A DNA stretch of 64,000 bases from Poecilobothrus nobilitatus (Eukaryota > Arthropoda > Insecta > Diptera > Dolichopodidae). Location of the stretch: assembly GCA_947095535.1 (NCBI GenBank), contig OX352772.1, forward strand, positions 183,638,240 through 183,702,239, read 5' to 3'. Positions 32,431 to 45,085 of this stretch are shown one piece after another (the stretch's first letter is position 1; each line of letters opens with the position of its first letter). The translations under genes were made by a program, and so were the position numbers. The notes under the pieces are model-generated. The model did not search any database and was not told the DNA's origin. It saw nothing but the letters and a program-made list of their open reading frames with translations.

Positions 32431-35400
32431 TTAGTTTAATACAAAATTTTTACAATATATTACCATTAATTTATAATTTTTTTTCTTTTTGAAGCCATAA
32501 GGAACTGAAGTATAATCATCTGCAAAATCAACTCGTTTTCTGGAATTTATTCGATGTGTCTTTCTTTCAGGAACAGTGGTGACTCTGTGGTCGTATATTC
32601 GACGAATACTAGGAAATGTTGTATTTATTTGTTGAAAATTGTTTAATTTTTTAACTAATTGTTTCATAGAGCCAAAATTTATTTCTAGTAAAGCGTTATA
32701 ATTTAAACGACTACCATTGACTTTGCAAACAGTTTTTTCACATTTGCAGTTCGTACTATATATTTTGTATGCATAGTTCTTTGCACCTCCACTGACAAAT
32801 TCTGTAATGTAACTTCCCATTCCATATTCTTCAAGCTCATCTGTCATATCTCCTATGAAAACTCCTGTTGGAGTGTTATATTCTCTTTCACGTGCTATAT
32901 ATATTATTGAATTAGTATCAGAATCGTAGTGTAAGCAGCTATACAAACGATAACTGTTAATAATGTTTCAGCTGTTTCTTCTTTGTATTCCAAATTTACC
33001 AAAACTTTTTTTTCGTTTATTGGAGTTATTTGATTTACATTCTTGGAAGGATCAGGAAGAAGAGTAAATAATTTATAAGGCTCATTTATGATTTCAATTT
33101 TTGATTGATTTTCTCTTTGCTCAAATTAACCCCACAAATAGTTTAACATTAATTTAGCTAATGATTCAAGTCCAGGATTTTTTATATTTCGTTAAACTGT
33201 AAATTTATGTCATACACTTTGGAAAATTTTTCTAAATATTTGCACTTTTTCTTTGGTGTTCTACAAAAGCTAGGCCAGCCAGAAGCTTCTTGTTTAATTT
33301 TAAGGAACTTGTTCATCATTTCTGTGAAAATTCCTTGTTGTGATGTAAGGGGATTAAATTGTTTAACAGTATACTTCCATACCTCGTATTTTTGCACAAT
33401 TTTGTATCCCTGTTTAACTGCTTCTCTTACTTCATCTATAACCCATGTTCCTAAAATTGACCTACTACGATTTTCACAAGAGCAGTCATCATTATGAATT
33501 TCCAAACTACATGTTTGACAGCAGGAAAACATTAGCTTATTATTTTGATTTATAGGCAAAACCGGGTGATAAAGTTTTTCTGGAGGAAGTATCAATGCCT
33601 TTATTAATCTTTCAGTATCATTTAAATTTAATTTATTGCACTCAATTTGCCCAACATGAACTTTTGAATGACCCACTGGAAATTTTCCATATTTACACAC
33701 CCAACGATATCTATATACATTATTTAGATTTATAAGCATATATCTATATACATTATTTTCTCACCAGGTGCACAATTATAATATGTTCTTGTGTTTCCTG
33801 TTCTACCGCCATAAAAAGCATCGCGTGGTTTTAGTGGTATCAAATTTTTGTTCTCCAATTTTGAGAAAAATACTATGTATTCTTTTGATCTCATTCCGTT
33901 TCGAAATTCACACTCGCACTTTTCAATTACTTGATAACCTAAAGAGCGTAATTTATTGGCTTTGGATAATGTAGCCTCATAACGTGTTTCATATTTTTTA
34001 TCATTATAATTTTTAAAACATTTTGTATGGCCATGGTAATAAGAGCCATAAAACTCAAATATTTATTTTGTGTCTGTAGAATATCCGTCAACACGAAAAC
34101 CAAAAATAACTTTTTCTTTTCCATTACCTTTATGCTGAATTTTTATTTTTCTTTGTTTTTCTTCCCTCCATTAACCATTTTATGGCAATGATTGACTGGT
34201 TTTTTGATAAGCGATATTATCCTTGTTTAGATATAAGTCCAAGTGTATACGGTTTTAAAAATTTCCTTCTAAAAACGAAATTACACGCTGAAGCAATTGT
34301 AGTGGCCTCTAAAAATGGTTCAACCTTACATTCTCCCAAAAATAGTTGTCTGAATTTAATGCAGGCTGCTATCAAAATTTTTATCATACAATTCATACAA
34401 GTGATTCATACAATATTCTAGAAGTTCATTTTGGAGGTTAAAAGACTAGTTTTTATTTTCTTCATACCACTCAAGAAATTGTTTTCTTTCCGATGCACTC
34501 AATGGATTATAACAATAAAATTTACGATCGGATAACTTTCCATTATATTTTATATTGTTTTTACGATTAAACATGTGAGGAAAATATCCTTTTTTCAAAT
34601 TTATGTCTAAATCAAACGCTTTTGGTAAACTAGATAACGGCATTGGAAAATAGTTTAATGAGTCAATAAATTTCACGTTATCTAACAGCATTAAATCTTC
34701 GTTTCCCTCATAATTAGTTTTGGTTTGATGATGGTTTTCTCTAAGATATAGTTTAATAAAAACTGATTATCAAATACTTGTCCATTATGTGCAATAACTA
34801 CAACTTTATCAAATATTTTTCTTTGTTTAAGTATATATTGTAAAAACATTTGTATTGGATTTTGTTTCAACACATGTTGTCGAAGTTCACCGAAATTGCA
34901 TCTTTCAACATTAGATAATATACAATGCGTGCAACGTTGTTCAAAAATACATAAATCAGGCTGATGTTCAATTATATCCCCTAATGCAACGCCTTCCTGA
35001 AGTTTCTCCCCTATGATATCATCTTGAGTTGTTTCGAGATATTAGTTAATATATAATATATTCTTAAGTTCAGCTAATTCTTTACATGGTGTAATAAAGC
35101 ATTGGTGATATGAAGCTACATTTGTATTACAGTTTTTACACAAATGTCCATAGCATATATGATTTACTTCGGCTCTGTGTACTTTAAAGCATTTTGTACA
35201 GGAATTTATAAGAGTACAAATAGATTTTTTATTTGTGGATGATGTTGCTTTATGATTATCAAAACAAGTTTGAAACTTCGATGGCATACATCATTTAATA
35301 ATTGGAAAATTTACGTCACATGCTGGAGATGATTTACAAAGGAACAAGACTGTTTACATCTGTGAGACAATCTATAGTTATACGGAACATTACATGTTTG

Positions 35401-35520
35401 GCAAAAGTAATCACAACTAATTGCTGCTGTTAATGACATCATAATAACATTATAACAATTTTTCAATACCGATTTTAATTAATTGGATCTTTGTTGTCTG
35501 GTACTGGATTTATTATAAAC
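32431..35520 (-). pseudogene. Protein-primed DNA polymerase B (P1)
   Basis: About 1,000 codons, minus strand, in many frames. A Cys/His-rich N-terminal region (35042-35420, CQTCNVPY ... CTKCFKVHRAEVNHICYGHL) comes first. Exonuclease blocks are VVVIAHNGQVFDNQFLLNYI (34800) and VKFIDSLNYFPMPLSSLPKAF (34640-34680). KVEPFLEATTIASAC (34310) and palm blocks HPVLPINQNNKLMF, MMNKFLKIKQEASGWP and SLAKLMLNYLW (33150-33600) follow. Motif C normally reads YYDTDS; here it is HYDSDTNSIIY (about 32910-32935), following a deletion that removed about 60 bases relative to the P2 copy. The C-terminus has ITEFVSGGAKNYAYK. The enzyme replicates Polinton DNA from a terminal protein. Confidence 0.92.
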
Positions 35521-35839
35521 TCCAATTTTTTTCCAAAAATGTTTTGCATTCACTGATTTTATGGATTTTATCTTGAATTTTTCTGTATTCATTTTTATTT
35601 ATTTTTTTTCATTTCAGATTTTTATTTTATTAAGACAACCGACCGCGAACGTTTCTAATTCTAGAATTTTCACTCTATTAACAATTTTTTAAAAATTTTT
35701 TACATAATGTCTTACTTGTTATTAAAACAAAAACAAATAAATGTTATATAAACTAATCTGTTTTATTTTTTTATTTTTATACTATTATGTACCACTGTAG
35801 GTACGAAAAGCAATTACTCGTAACTTATTTTGAATCGCA

Positions 35840-37190
35840 TTACATTCCTTTTTTTTTCAACATTCTTTTATAACAATAAAATCTTATACGGTGATACTAA
35901 CAAATTTTTCTTACCTCTTCTTTAAATACTTCATAGAAAAAAAGAAAACAAGAAGAAATAAATTTATCTCAAAATTGCATGAATTTTGTCAAGGTTGAAT
36001 CTTTATGTAAGATTTAAATAACGTTTGCTTTATTTAAATAACTTTTTCTTTTAATTTTTAAAAATAGTTGCAAAATTTAAAAAACAAGGTAGAATGTAAA
36101 CCAACGGTTTTTAAAAGCGCACATTTCCAAAACTCAATACAAACTGTTTAAAAGTGTGACTTGCACAAAAATTTGAAAATTTCATGTAATAAGAAAAAAC
36201 GTGAAAATAGGACATTTTTGAAATTTTGAGGGGCCGTAAGTCCGGAATCCTATATAACTAAAAAAAGCCGTTAACACAAATAAAAGTATATTATCGAACC
36301 TTTAATTTTCATGTCTTGCCGAAGAAAAATTTTTACAGGTTCCTAAGTTACAGGTGTTTAAAAATAGCAAATTTTCAATTTTTAAGCCCTAATAGCTCAT
36401 AAACAGAGGGTGGTACAAAAAAAATTTCTGAGCAAACTTATACTAATTCTAAAAGTTCTTTCTTGCCTCAAAATTTCAAGCTTCTATCTGAAAGCGTGCC
36501 GGAGTAATGAAAGTAGAAAAATCATGCAAAATTTGGTTTTCACATAACGGTAAATTTAAATACTAAATTTAAAAAACTTGTATATAATTTTGATATTAAT
36601 TTACAAAGTTAAAAAAAATACCTGTCGAATGACGTTTTCAGATTGAAAAAATCTTAAGTAGAACATAAGATATATGCATTTAAAAGTACGGCTTTTTCAA
36701 AGTTTGTGGGGCTGTAGCTCCGTAATGGAGGGGCCTACATGAAAAAGTTGTTCCACAAAATTATTTTTTTTATGAGATCTATCCACAGTTAAAATTTTTT
36801 TTCTCTATCTTTAACGGTGTAGAAGTTTTGTAAACAGACGAACGAACGGACGGACGGACAGAGTGAAACTAATAAGCACATTTTTTCACAATTTTTTTAG
36901 AAATGCGCTAAAAACGTAGTTACACTTATTTTGTTCTGTTTTCATTTTTCTCTTTAAATTTTATAAAAGAAAAAATAATAAAAGAAAAAATTTCTTATTA
37001 TTTTCATGTGCGCCGATTACTTAAGCCAAGTACACATGAATAAGAAGTAAATCTGTATACAATGTTAGATATTTTTTTTCTTTTTATTCATATTTTTTTT
37101 TCCAACATTATAACAATTAATTAATGATTTTTTCTTTCCTCTTCTTTTAATACTTGTCAAAAAGAAAACGAAAAAAAAAACAAAAACGAG
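35840..37190. repeat. Right terminal inverted repeat of Polinton P1, with internal insertion
   Basis: TIR blocks are at 35840-35980 and 37070-37190. They are inverted relative to 24370-24500 and 24110-24235. They are about 1.1 kb apart here but only about 0.15 kb apart on the left. The difference is largely a diverged copy of the TACCCGTACG-family repeat (about 36080-36880) inserted between them. Confidence 0.6.
36080..36880 (+). repeat. Diverged copy of the 37.2 kb repeat family
   Basis: It shares blocks with 37900-38640: 'ttaacacaaataaaagtata', 'aagttacaggtgtttaaaaa', 'gctcataaacagagggtggt', 'ttctgagcaaactt', 'ggggctgtagctccgtaatg', and the tail 'gaacggacggacggacag'. Both the 5' start and the terminal 'gggtata' are missing. 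It is older than the other two copies. Confidence 0.7.
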
Positions 37191-37194
37191 GAAG

Positions 37195-38775
37195 AATACA
37201 GTTGCCTTTGTCAACTCTTAGATACCCGTACGAACCGTTAGTATGTTCACAGCCTGTCACTCTGATTATTTTTTTAATATTTTAGTATTTTAAAATAATT
37301 TGGGTGAATTTTATAATTTCTAGAACTATGGGTTGTACATATATTCAAACTATATGTTTATATGTACATTCTTCAAAAGCAGATTCTAACCTTCCACATA
37401 ACGATTATCAATCCAAAACTTTTTCAAATATTCTATAGTACCATTTAATACTAAGCGGTAAATGTATATTAAATTTACTTAGTACAAAATAATGAATATA
37501 ATTTTAAATATTATATTATATTATATTATAAATATAATATTATATATTATATTTTAAATTCCACTGACAGAATAATTTCTTATAAGTACAATAAAATACA
37601 TATATGTATGTAAATACGGCGCTATATAATATACATATATACTCTTATCATTCATTCACTAGTGACATATACGATATGTAAATAAACATGATATTATATA
37701 AGTATCTATATATATCAATATCATATAAATAAAAATTCTTCAAGACACCGTTATGTTGTTTATTTATTTACATTTTTTTGTACTACGCATTATATCCTCA
37801 ACAATTTCAAATTATCGAGTAAAACAAAATGCAAAAAATTTGTTGAAGAAATTTGTTAGAAAATTTGAAAAAATCAAGTAACACTTTCGTCAATTATAAA
37901 GTAAGCCTATATTATTAAAAAAAGTTGTTAACAGAAATAAGAGTATAATGTTGAAGCCTTAATTTTTGTGTATTACTTCAAAAAACTTTTAACAGGTGTT
38001 CAAGTTACAGGTGTTTAAAAATAGAAAATTTTCAGTTTTTGCCCCTTACAGCTCCTAAACAGGGCGTGATACAAAAAAAATTTCTGAAATGACTCATACT
38101 TATTTTTAAAGATCTAACTTCTATCAAAATTTCAAGCTTCCAACTTAAACCGTTTAGAAGATAGAAGGGTTAAAGGATTTTGCAAAATTTTAGTTTCGCA
38201 TAACGGTAAATTAAGACACCGTATGCCACAACTATATATTTTTTGTATATATACTTTTAAAGTTAATGAAAGCAGTAATCGTTTGCCGTTTTGAAAATGA
38301 AGATATACCTTATACAGCTTGTGCTATAACAATTTAAATATAGAGCTTTTTTGAACCTTTGGGGAGCTGTAGCTCCGTAACGGGTGGGGCTACAAAAAAT
38401 AGTTATTAAAAATAAAATTAATATTTTTGTGAGATCTATCAGCAGTTAAAATTTCATAGCTCTATTTCAAAAAAAATGTGGCGATCTAAAAGTTAGGTGT
38501 TCGAGAGATACCTTAAGTTTTGGTCCAAACTCAACCAAAAAAAGTAGGGAACCTACAAATTACTCCCAGAATATTTTGTGTAAATTTCGAGATTCTACCT
38601 TTTTAAGTTTTTGAATTAGCGTGCTGACGGACGGACGGACATGGCTCAAACGTCTTAGAATTTTTTTCTGATCCGATCCATACCTTTGAAGGTATATCTA
38701 GCTCGCTTATTTCGGGGTGTTACAAACGGAGGAGTAATTTTATTATACCCGATCCTATCGTACGGGTATAAACAA
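37195..38775 (+). mobile_element. Repeat element family B, copy 1 (TACCCGTACG termini)
   Basis: It begins 'gaagaatacagttgcctttg', then 'agatacccgtacg' (37219), and ends 'cgatcctatcgtacgggtata' (to 38770). TACCCGTACG and CGTACGGGTA are inverted termini. There is no coding capacity. The tail has 'gacggacggacggacatggc' and 'ggtgttacaaac', a style common in fly repeats. A TA-rich satellite patch lies at 37500-37560. A second copy at 43265-44790 is in the same orientation. Confidence 0.75.
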
Positions 38776-38799
38776 TCTCATCTAAAAATTGACAGGAAA

Positions 38800-39250
38800 G
38801 TTTCCATTGGTCTCTCGATCAAGCTTGAGGCGAGATTTTCCGAGATCGTCAATGAGTTCATGCTAGGAGATGCAGGAGCGAGGATCAGGTAATCAGATGC
38901 GAGGATCAGTACTCAATTGCAGAAGCATTGCTAAGATTGTCAGTGCTTGGAAGGAAGCCAAAATTGGAAAAATCCCAGCAAGCGGAAAACCTAGAGCCCA
39001 TATCTGGTTGCCTACGATGGAGATGGTGATAACGAAGGAGAAATTGTGCGATGAACTGCTGAAAAACAGTATATCGTTTCTCCTTCTTATCAGTTAGGAA
39101 GGTCTGGGTCCTCTGGAGAAGCTGGAAAATAAGCTGAGGTTTGATATACGGCATGCCAAACTAAAAATATTCAAGCCAGGGAGTCCAGACAAAGACGATC
39201 TGGACGAAGCAAGTGGGCTGCTAGGAGACTTGGCAACAGAGTAAAATCTA
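38800..39250 (+). pseudogene. ORF1 C-terminus of jockey-superfamily LINE
   Basis: Broken frames read EALLRLSVLGRKPKLEKS, GDNEGEIVR and LRKQYIVSPSYQLG. A clean stretch LGPLEKLENKLRFDIRHAKL then KIFKPGSPDKDDLDEASGLL (39107-39230) runs up to the ORF2 start. It is the end of a Gag-like ORF1 of an insect jockey/LOA-type LINE. The 5' part has been lost against the family-B repeat upstream. Confidence 0.65.
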
Positions 39251-39274
39251 CAGCAGCTCATTGTGATGTAAGCG

Positions 39275-42088
39275 ATGCGGGTGGTGCAGATTAATCTAAG
39301 GCACTCGAAGTTCGTCTCGGATAATCTGTTCCTTCTCCTAGCTGAGAAGGACTTAGACATAGCCCTCATTCAAGAACCATGGATTAACGCCTCCAAGATT
39401 ATACGGTTAAACTACAAGAATGTAGAAATATGTAAGCCAAGAACTTGTATTGTAGTTAAAAAACAAATAAGTGCACATCTCTGTTCTAATTTGAGTTATG
39501 AAGATTTGACAGTTGTCAAACTGGAGATGAGGAACAATGTGAGCGTGTATATAAGTTCCATGTACATGCCACATGACGAACCTGCTTGAACACCCCGTTT
39601 TCAGCAGTCTGCGATGCTAATGAACGGAATACCCTATGGAGTAGCTCAGACCGAATGAACGAGGTGAGTCACTGTTTGATTTTGTAACCCCATTTTCATA
39701 TTTCCAAGCTCAGATAGTTTTGCGTAACAACGAAACCTTTAATATAGAGAAATGGAGAGTATCCCAGAAAAGGTCTTTTTCGAATCACAATTGGATTCTC
39801 TTCAATGTCAATATTACAACTGAAAATCCCAAGCCCCACAGAAACCCTAGGACTACTGACTGGAGAAATTCAAGAAAGCAGCTAGAAAAAAATGTTTGTA
39901 ATAGTTAACTCAGATAACGCAAATGACAAGGAGTTAGAAAAGAGAACTGACATGTTTACAAGGGCCATGGAGGTCTCATTCAAAATGGCATGTCCTATTA
40001 AGCGTAGCAAAAAACATACCCGGTCTGGTTGAATGAGAACTTAAGTAACATAAGAAAGTAGACTAGGGTCGCCTACAATATCTGTTACAGGCAAAATAAG
40101 TGGCAACTCTATAAGGACCAACTTAGGGAATATAAGAGAGCAATCCGATTGGCTTACCCAATCAGGGAAGGATTATTGTGAAGCAATTGAAAGTTCTAGG
40201 GAGTCAGCCAGACTTAACAGAGTTTTATCTAGAGACTACTCTAATCGTTCTTTCCTAAGAACTGTGGAAGGGAAATGGACTGATTCAGCCGCTAAAACTT
40301 TAGATCTCTTATTGTATACCCATTCTCCAGGGTGCATTGAGGACGCCAACGTGATTAACCCAGCGGTTGACACTAGAGTCTGAATGGGTTAACTCTGACG
40401 AATGGGTTAACTCTGTTAAAACGGAGGAAAAATTTGCCTGGGCTTCGCTCCATATAAAGCTGCAGATTTTTCCAAAAATGCTGCAAGAAATGAAGGGACT
40501 TGTAGTTCCATGAAATAGTAAGCTGTCTCACAGTTGGTCAGAAGCAGCCTCACATTTGGTCATATTCCTTTGCAAAAGAGGCGAGTGAATGTGATCTTTA
40601 TTCCAAAAGCTGGTAAAAAGGAGCACCAAACCGCTTAAGACTTTAGACCGATCAGTCTATCATCCCTTTTATTGAAAACTCTCGAAAGAACACTCGAGTT
40701 AGAACTTAGAAGAGTACTAGAGAGCACTCCGCTATGTAGGTACCAATATGCCTATTGTAAGGGGAAGTCAACCGAGTGCACTGAGTGAATTAGTGCGGGA
40801 CGTAGAACAATCGATTCAGTAAAAGGAATATACATATATAAGGAATATATATGGTTACCTTCGTAGACATAGAAAGAGCATTCAATAATGTGCATGTAGC
40901 GACCATACAGATTTCACTGGAAACCATAAAATCACTAGAAGAGTAAGTACAGGCACACCCAAGGGTGAGCTGCAATCACAACTACTCTGATGAATGGAAT
41001 ACTTAAAGAACTTCAAGATGAGGCATGAAAGCTATTGCATACGCAGATGATATCGCGCAATATTAGTGTCTGGAAAATTTCTTGACATAATTAGTGTAAC
41101 TATAAAAGGAGCTTTAAGAAGGGTTAGTAGATGGGGCAATGGATGTGGCCCCTGCGTCAGCCCGGACAAAACTGATCTAATGCTATTCACAAACATCACA
41201 AAGATACCAGAATTCACCAAGCCTAGAATGGATGATGTATATGTGAATTTAGCCCCCAGTGTCAAATACCTAGGAGTGGCACTTGATCCGAAGCTGAAGT
41301 GGAGACTTAATACAGAAAAAAGAGTCAAAAAGATCTGTGTAAATGTTAGGTAAAAAATGGGGATTAAAACCAAGAATGGTTTTATGAATGTACACAGCTA
41401 TAGTACGCCCCATTCTTACCTACGCATCATTAGTCTGGTGGCAGCGCTGGAGAAGGAGTATATTTGAACCAGATTTGGTAGGCTACAGAGAGGTGCATGT
41501 AACACCATTAAGGGTGTGTTCAGATCTTCGCTAAGTAATGCACTAGATGGATTTCTTTACCTCTTCTCCGCTGACCATCGTATAAAATTTCTAGCCTGTT
41601 GTAGTGCGGTCAGACTCAGAGAAAATGGGCACTGCCGCACAAAACCTTATGAACATAGCAGTGTTCTAAGTTCCACAGCCTGTGTTCTGCCACATTCTAC
41701 CGAATATACTATACCAAGTCTGGAAATTGTTAATAATTTCAAAGTAAAGATTCCATCAAGGAGGGAATGGAGACAAGGAAACTCTTTAGGTAAAATATAC
41801 ATCACACTCTTCATTGCTGGGTCAAAAATAGAATGCGGTGTCTGTCTATTCAGAAAAAATCAAAATAGAACATGCTTTCGGACTTCTCAATAAACCCAGT
41901 GAGTGCCAGAGTGTGGTGAACAGAATGAGAAAGAAACCATTACACACTTCAAGTGCAAATGCCCAGCACTGGCCAGAGCCAGAGTAGATCTTGGTAGCCA
42001 TGAATTTAACGATCTTAGCGATCTAGCGGCTAAGCAACTTGCAAAAATGGTAAGGTTCCTGAATGCCGTGAAATGGATCTTAGATTAA
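39275..42088 (+). pseudogene. Jockey-superfamily LINE ORF2 (endonuclease, RT, RNase H remnant)
   Basis: ATG 39275 opens MRVVQINLRHSKFVSDNLF. The AP-endonuclease has LDIALIQEPWI and YISSMYMPHDEPA. RT blocks are FIPKAGKKEHQTA, DFRPISLSSLLLKTLER (40620-40690), TFVDIERAFNNVHV (40860) and the catalytic AYADD (41037-41051), followed by VSPDKTDLMLFTN and VKYLGVALDPKLKW (41160-41300). The RNase H entry reads FIAGSKIECGV where FTDGSK is usual, so its Asp is lost. A deletion then jumps to the C-terminal zinc motif CGEQNEKETITHFKCKCPAL (41903-42000). Many stops. The 3' UTR runs to about 42190. Confidence 0.85.
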
Positions 42089-42189
42089 ATCCAAGCTTAA
42101 GCATAAGCCTTGTGGTGAACGTAGTTTAAGCAAAACAGTGCTAACGCGCTAATTGTGGTCTTGTAATGGATGAGAGGACCAGCCACGTA

Positions 42190-42684
42190 TGCCAAGCAAC
42201 CAGCTTTTGACTCTCTTCAAATTCCCTCCTAATTCAGATTCTGAAACATATTATGGTAAAAGGGGAAATCGGATTTCGATATATATACGAAACTGTATAT
42301 GTATCCTGACTGGCTGGAATTTGGAAATAACTGCATCTGATTTTATAGTTGGCCAGGACCATAAATTGAAGATTAGTCTAGAAAGTTTACTCTCAACGAT
42401 ATTATTACATTATTAATTATTATCATTACAAAAGGAAAATGGAAACTTTTGACTCTATTCAAAGAGACAGAAGTCCCATGGAATATATTATATAAAAGTC
42501 CATGGGACATAAGAAGATTATAATAAAATTTAGAAAAACAATTTAGAAAAACATTTCTTTTTAACAAAACAAAAAAATCGTAACAAATAGATTACCCATT
42601 ACAATTTACAATTCATAAAATATTTGTTTGGCTTTCTTTATTAAAATCTATAAAATTATTTAAAAACATTTTATTTGTAAATCA
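42190..42684. other. LINE 3' flank, AT-rich
   Basis: Nothing coding is recognised. 'gaagtcccatggaatatatt' and 'aaagtccatgggac' (about 42470-42508) form a small imperfect inverted repeat. Confidence 0.35.
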
Positions 42685-43060
42685 TTGGATTTGTATATCC
42701 AACGAAGATCCATGGATACAGCCATGAGGCTCTTCATGACAGGTAACTGGCGTAACGACAAAAGTTCGGTCGGTTACAAGAAAATTCTACGAATAGTAGA
42801 GAATGCGGGCGTAAACATACACAATTTCCGGGTTGGCCCGGAAGCTGCTGATATGATTGCGGGAGATCTCAGGTTAGACAGCAACTTCGGGACGGAAACA
42901 GTCCACCCGGGGCATAACAGTGCCCATAACCAAATTGGAATAAATGTGTATGCGGACGCGGCCAAAAAGGGCAGTAACTGTGGTATAGGTATCATATGTG
43001 ATGATTTGAACATGCGAATTGCGAATGCACGCGACTGTACGTCAGTGCGTAGCAGTCGCA
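42685..43060 (+). pseudogene. Fragment of a second LINE (RT C-terminus to RNase H start)
   Basis: The frame reads MRLFMTGNWRNDKSSVGYKK, ILRIVENAGVNI, LRLDSNFGTETV and INVYADAAKKGSNCGIGII. In jockey-group elements this is the spacer after RT followed by the RNase H entry (INVYTDGSKxGxxxGxG), here YADAA. The frame continues open to 43122, but after 43060 it looks unrelated. It is a different LINE from the one at 39-42 kb, because the spacer is unlike it. Confidence 0.6.
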
Positions 43061-43264
43061 ATAGAATTCGTTGTGTCTTTGGAAGATTCCTACCTCCCTT
43101 AGGAAAGAAAAAAAAAAGGTAATTATTTCAAGTTCAAGTATAAAAAATATTGTTATAACTTTAGCAAACTAAAATTTCAAATCTAAATAAAAATTATACA
43201 CAATATATGTATACAAAAAATTCACTTGTAAAATCATGAAAAGAAAAGATTCTATTTCTAAGAA

Positions 43265-44790
43265 AAAACGAGAAAGAATACAGTTGCCTTTGTCAATTCT
43301 TAGATATACGTACGAACCGTTAGTATGTTCACAGCCTGTCACTCTGCTTACAATATTATTTTTTTAATATTTTAGTATTTTAAAATAATTTGGGTGAATT
43401 TTATAATTTCTAGAACTATGGGTTGTACATATATTCAAACTATATGTTTATACATTCTTCAAAAGCAGATTCTAACCTTCCACATAACGATTATCAATCC
43501 AAAACTTTTTCAAATATTCTATAGTACCATTTAATACTAAGCGGTAAATGTATATTAAATTACAAAATGGTAAATATAATTTTAAATATTATATTATATT
43601 AATGCGCACATAGTATATTTATATATAATATACATCTATACTCTTCTCATTCATTCATCAGTGACATATACGATATGTAAATAAACATGATATTATTTAA
43701 GTATGTATGTATATCAATGTCATATAAATAAAAATTCTTCAAGCAACTGTTATGTTGTTTATTTATTTACATTTTTTTGTACTACGCATTATATCCTCAA
43801 CAATTTCAAATTATTGAGTAAAACAAAATATGTACAAAAAATTCGTTAAAGAAATTTGTTAGAAAATTTGAACAAATCAAGTAACACTTTCGTCAATTAT
43901 AAAGTAACACTATATTATTAAAAAAAGTTGTTAACAGAAATAAGAGAAATAAGAAATAATGTTGAAGCTTTAATTTTTATGTATTACTTCAAAAAATTTT
44001 AACAGGTGTTCAAGTTACAGGTGTTTAAAAATAGGAAATTTTCAGTTTTTGACCCCTTACAGCTCCTAAACGGGGCGTGATACAAAAAAAATTTCTGAAA
44101 TGGCTCATACTCATTTTCAAAGATCTAACTTCTATCAAAATTTCAAGCTTCCAACTTAAACCGTTTAGAAGATAAAAGGGTTAAAGTATTTTGCAATAAT
44201 TTAGTTTCGCATAATGGTAAATTAAGACACCGTATAGCACAAGTATATATTTATTATATACATGTTTGTAAAGCTCATAATAGCATCTATCGTTTGGAAT
44301 TTCAGATTGAAAATTATAAGGTATTATAAGGAGCTTGTAGTATAACAATTTAAATATAAAGATTTTTCGAACTTTGAAGGGCTGTAGCTCCTTAACGGGT
44401 GGGGCTACAGAAAAAAGTTGTAAAAATAAAATTAATATTTTTATATCTATCAGCAGTTAAAACTTCATGGCTCTATTTAAAAAAAATTGTGGAGATCGAA
44501 AAGTTAGTTGTTCGAGAGCTACCCGAAGTTTTGGTCGGAACTCAACCAAAAAAAAATAGGGAACCTACAAATTGCTCCCAGAATGTTTTGTGTAAATTTC
44601 AAGATTCTAGCTTTCTTAGTTTTTGAGTTAGCGTGCTGACGGACGGAAGGACGGACATGCCCTTATCGACTCAGAATTTGATTCTGATCCGATCCATACC
44701 TTTGAAGGTATATCTACCTCGCTTATTTCGAGGTGTTACAAACGGAGGAGTAATTTTATTATACCCGATAGTTATCGTACGGGTATAAAA
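43265..44790 (+). mobile_element. Repeat element family B, copy 2
   Basis: It is colinear with 37195-38775: 'gagaaagaatacagttgcct' at the start, then 'cctgtcactctg', 'aagttacaggtgtttaaaaa', 'gggctgtagctccttaacgg', 'gacggacggaagg', and the end 'cgtacgggtata' at about 44788. By eye roughly nine bases in ten match. An insertion copy or a duplication of the 37-kb copy would both explain it. Confidence 0.78.
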
Positions 44791-45085
44791 AAATATTTAC
44801 ACATGTATGTATGTAGTATGCACCTACTTGTTAAAATGAAGAAATTAAAAATTTAACGATTAATATTTTATGGTTGTATTTTACATTGCTGTACAGTACG
44901 GTTTTAGTTTGATATACAGTATAGATGTATGTGTCAGTGATGGAATTTTCAATATAATTGAATCAAATGAAATACAATGAAAAGAGTAAAATACATTCAA
45001 TACATTCTACTAAATTTTAGTACAATTCTATTTAAGTCCAATAATTTCAATACAAATCTATATTTATTCATTTTTTGGTCAAATG
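44791..45085. other. AT-rich DNA, nothing recognised
   Basis: Low-complexity 'aatacaat' repeats occur at 44970-45060. No coding frame. Confidence 0.4.

Larger units (their letters stand above)
24090..37190. mobile_element. Polinton/Maverick P1, decayed
   Basis: A 13.1 kb DNA transposon of the Polinton (Maverick, adintovirus-like) class is bounded by diverged inverted repeats. Genes in order: exonuclease-like (-), FtsK/HerA packaging ATPase (+), small basic RGGF protein (+), core-like and minor capsid (+), Gly-rich small protein (+), MCP (+), second exonuclease-like fragment (+), adenain-type protease (+), unknown (+), retroviral-type integrase (-), protein-primed DNA polymerase B (-). This is the full Polinton core set. 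All members carry lesions, so the element is a relic. The true ends (AGT termini, 6-bp duplication) could not be fixed. Confidence 0.85.

Noticed and set aside
42685..43122. Intact host gene of 145 codons
   Set aside because: Its second half is an RNase H entry of a LINE with altered catalytic residues, and the first half fits the RT-RNase H spacer of such elements.
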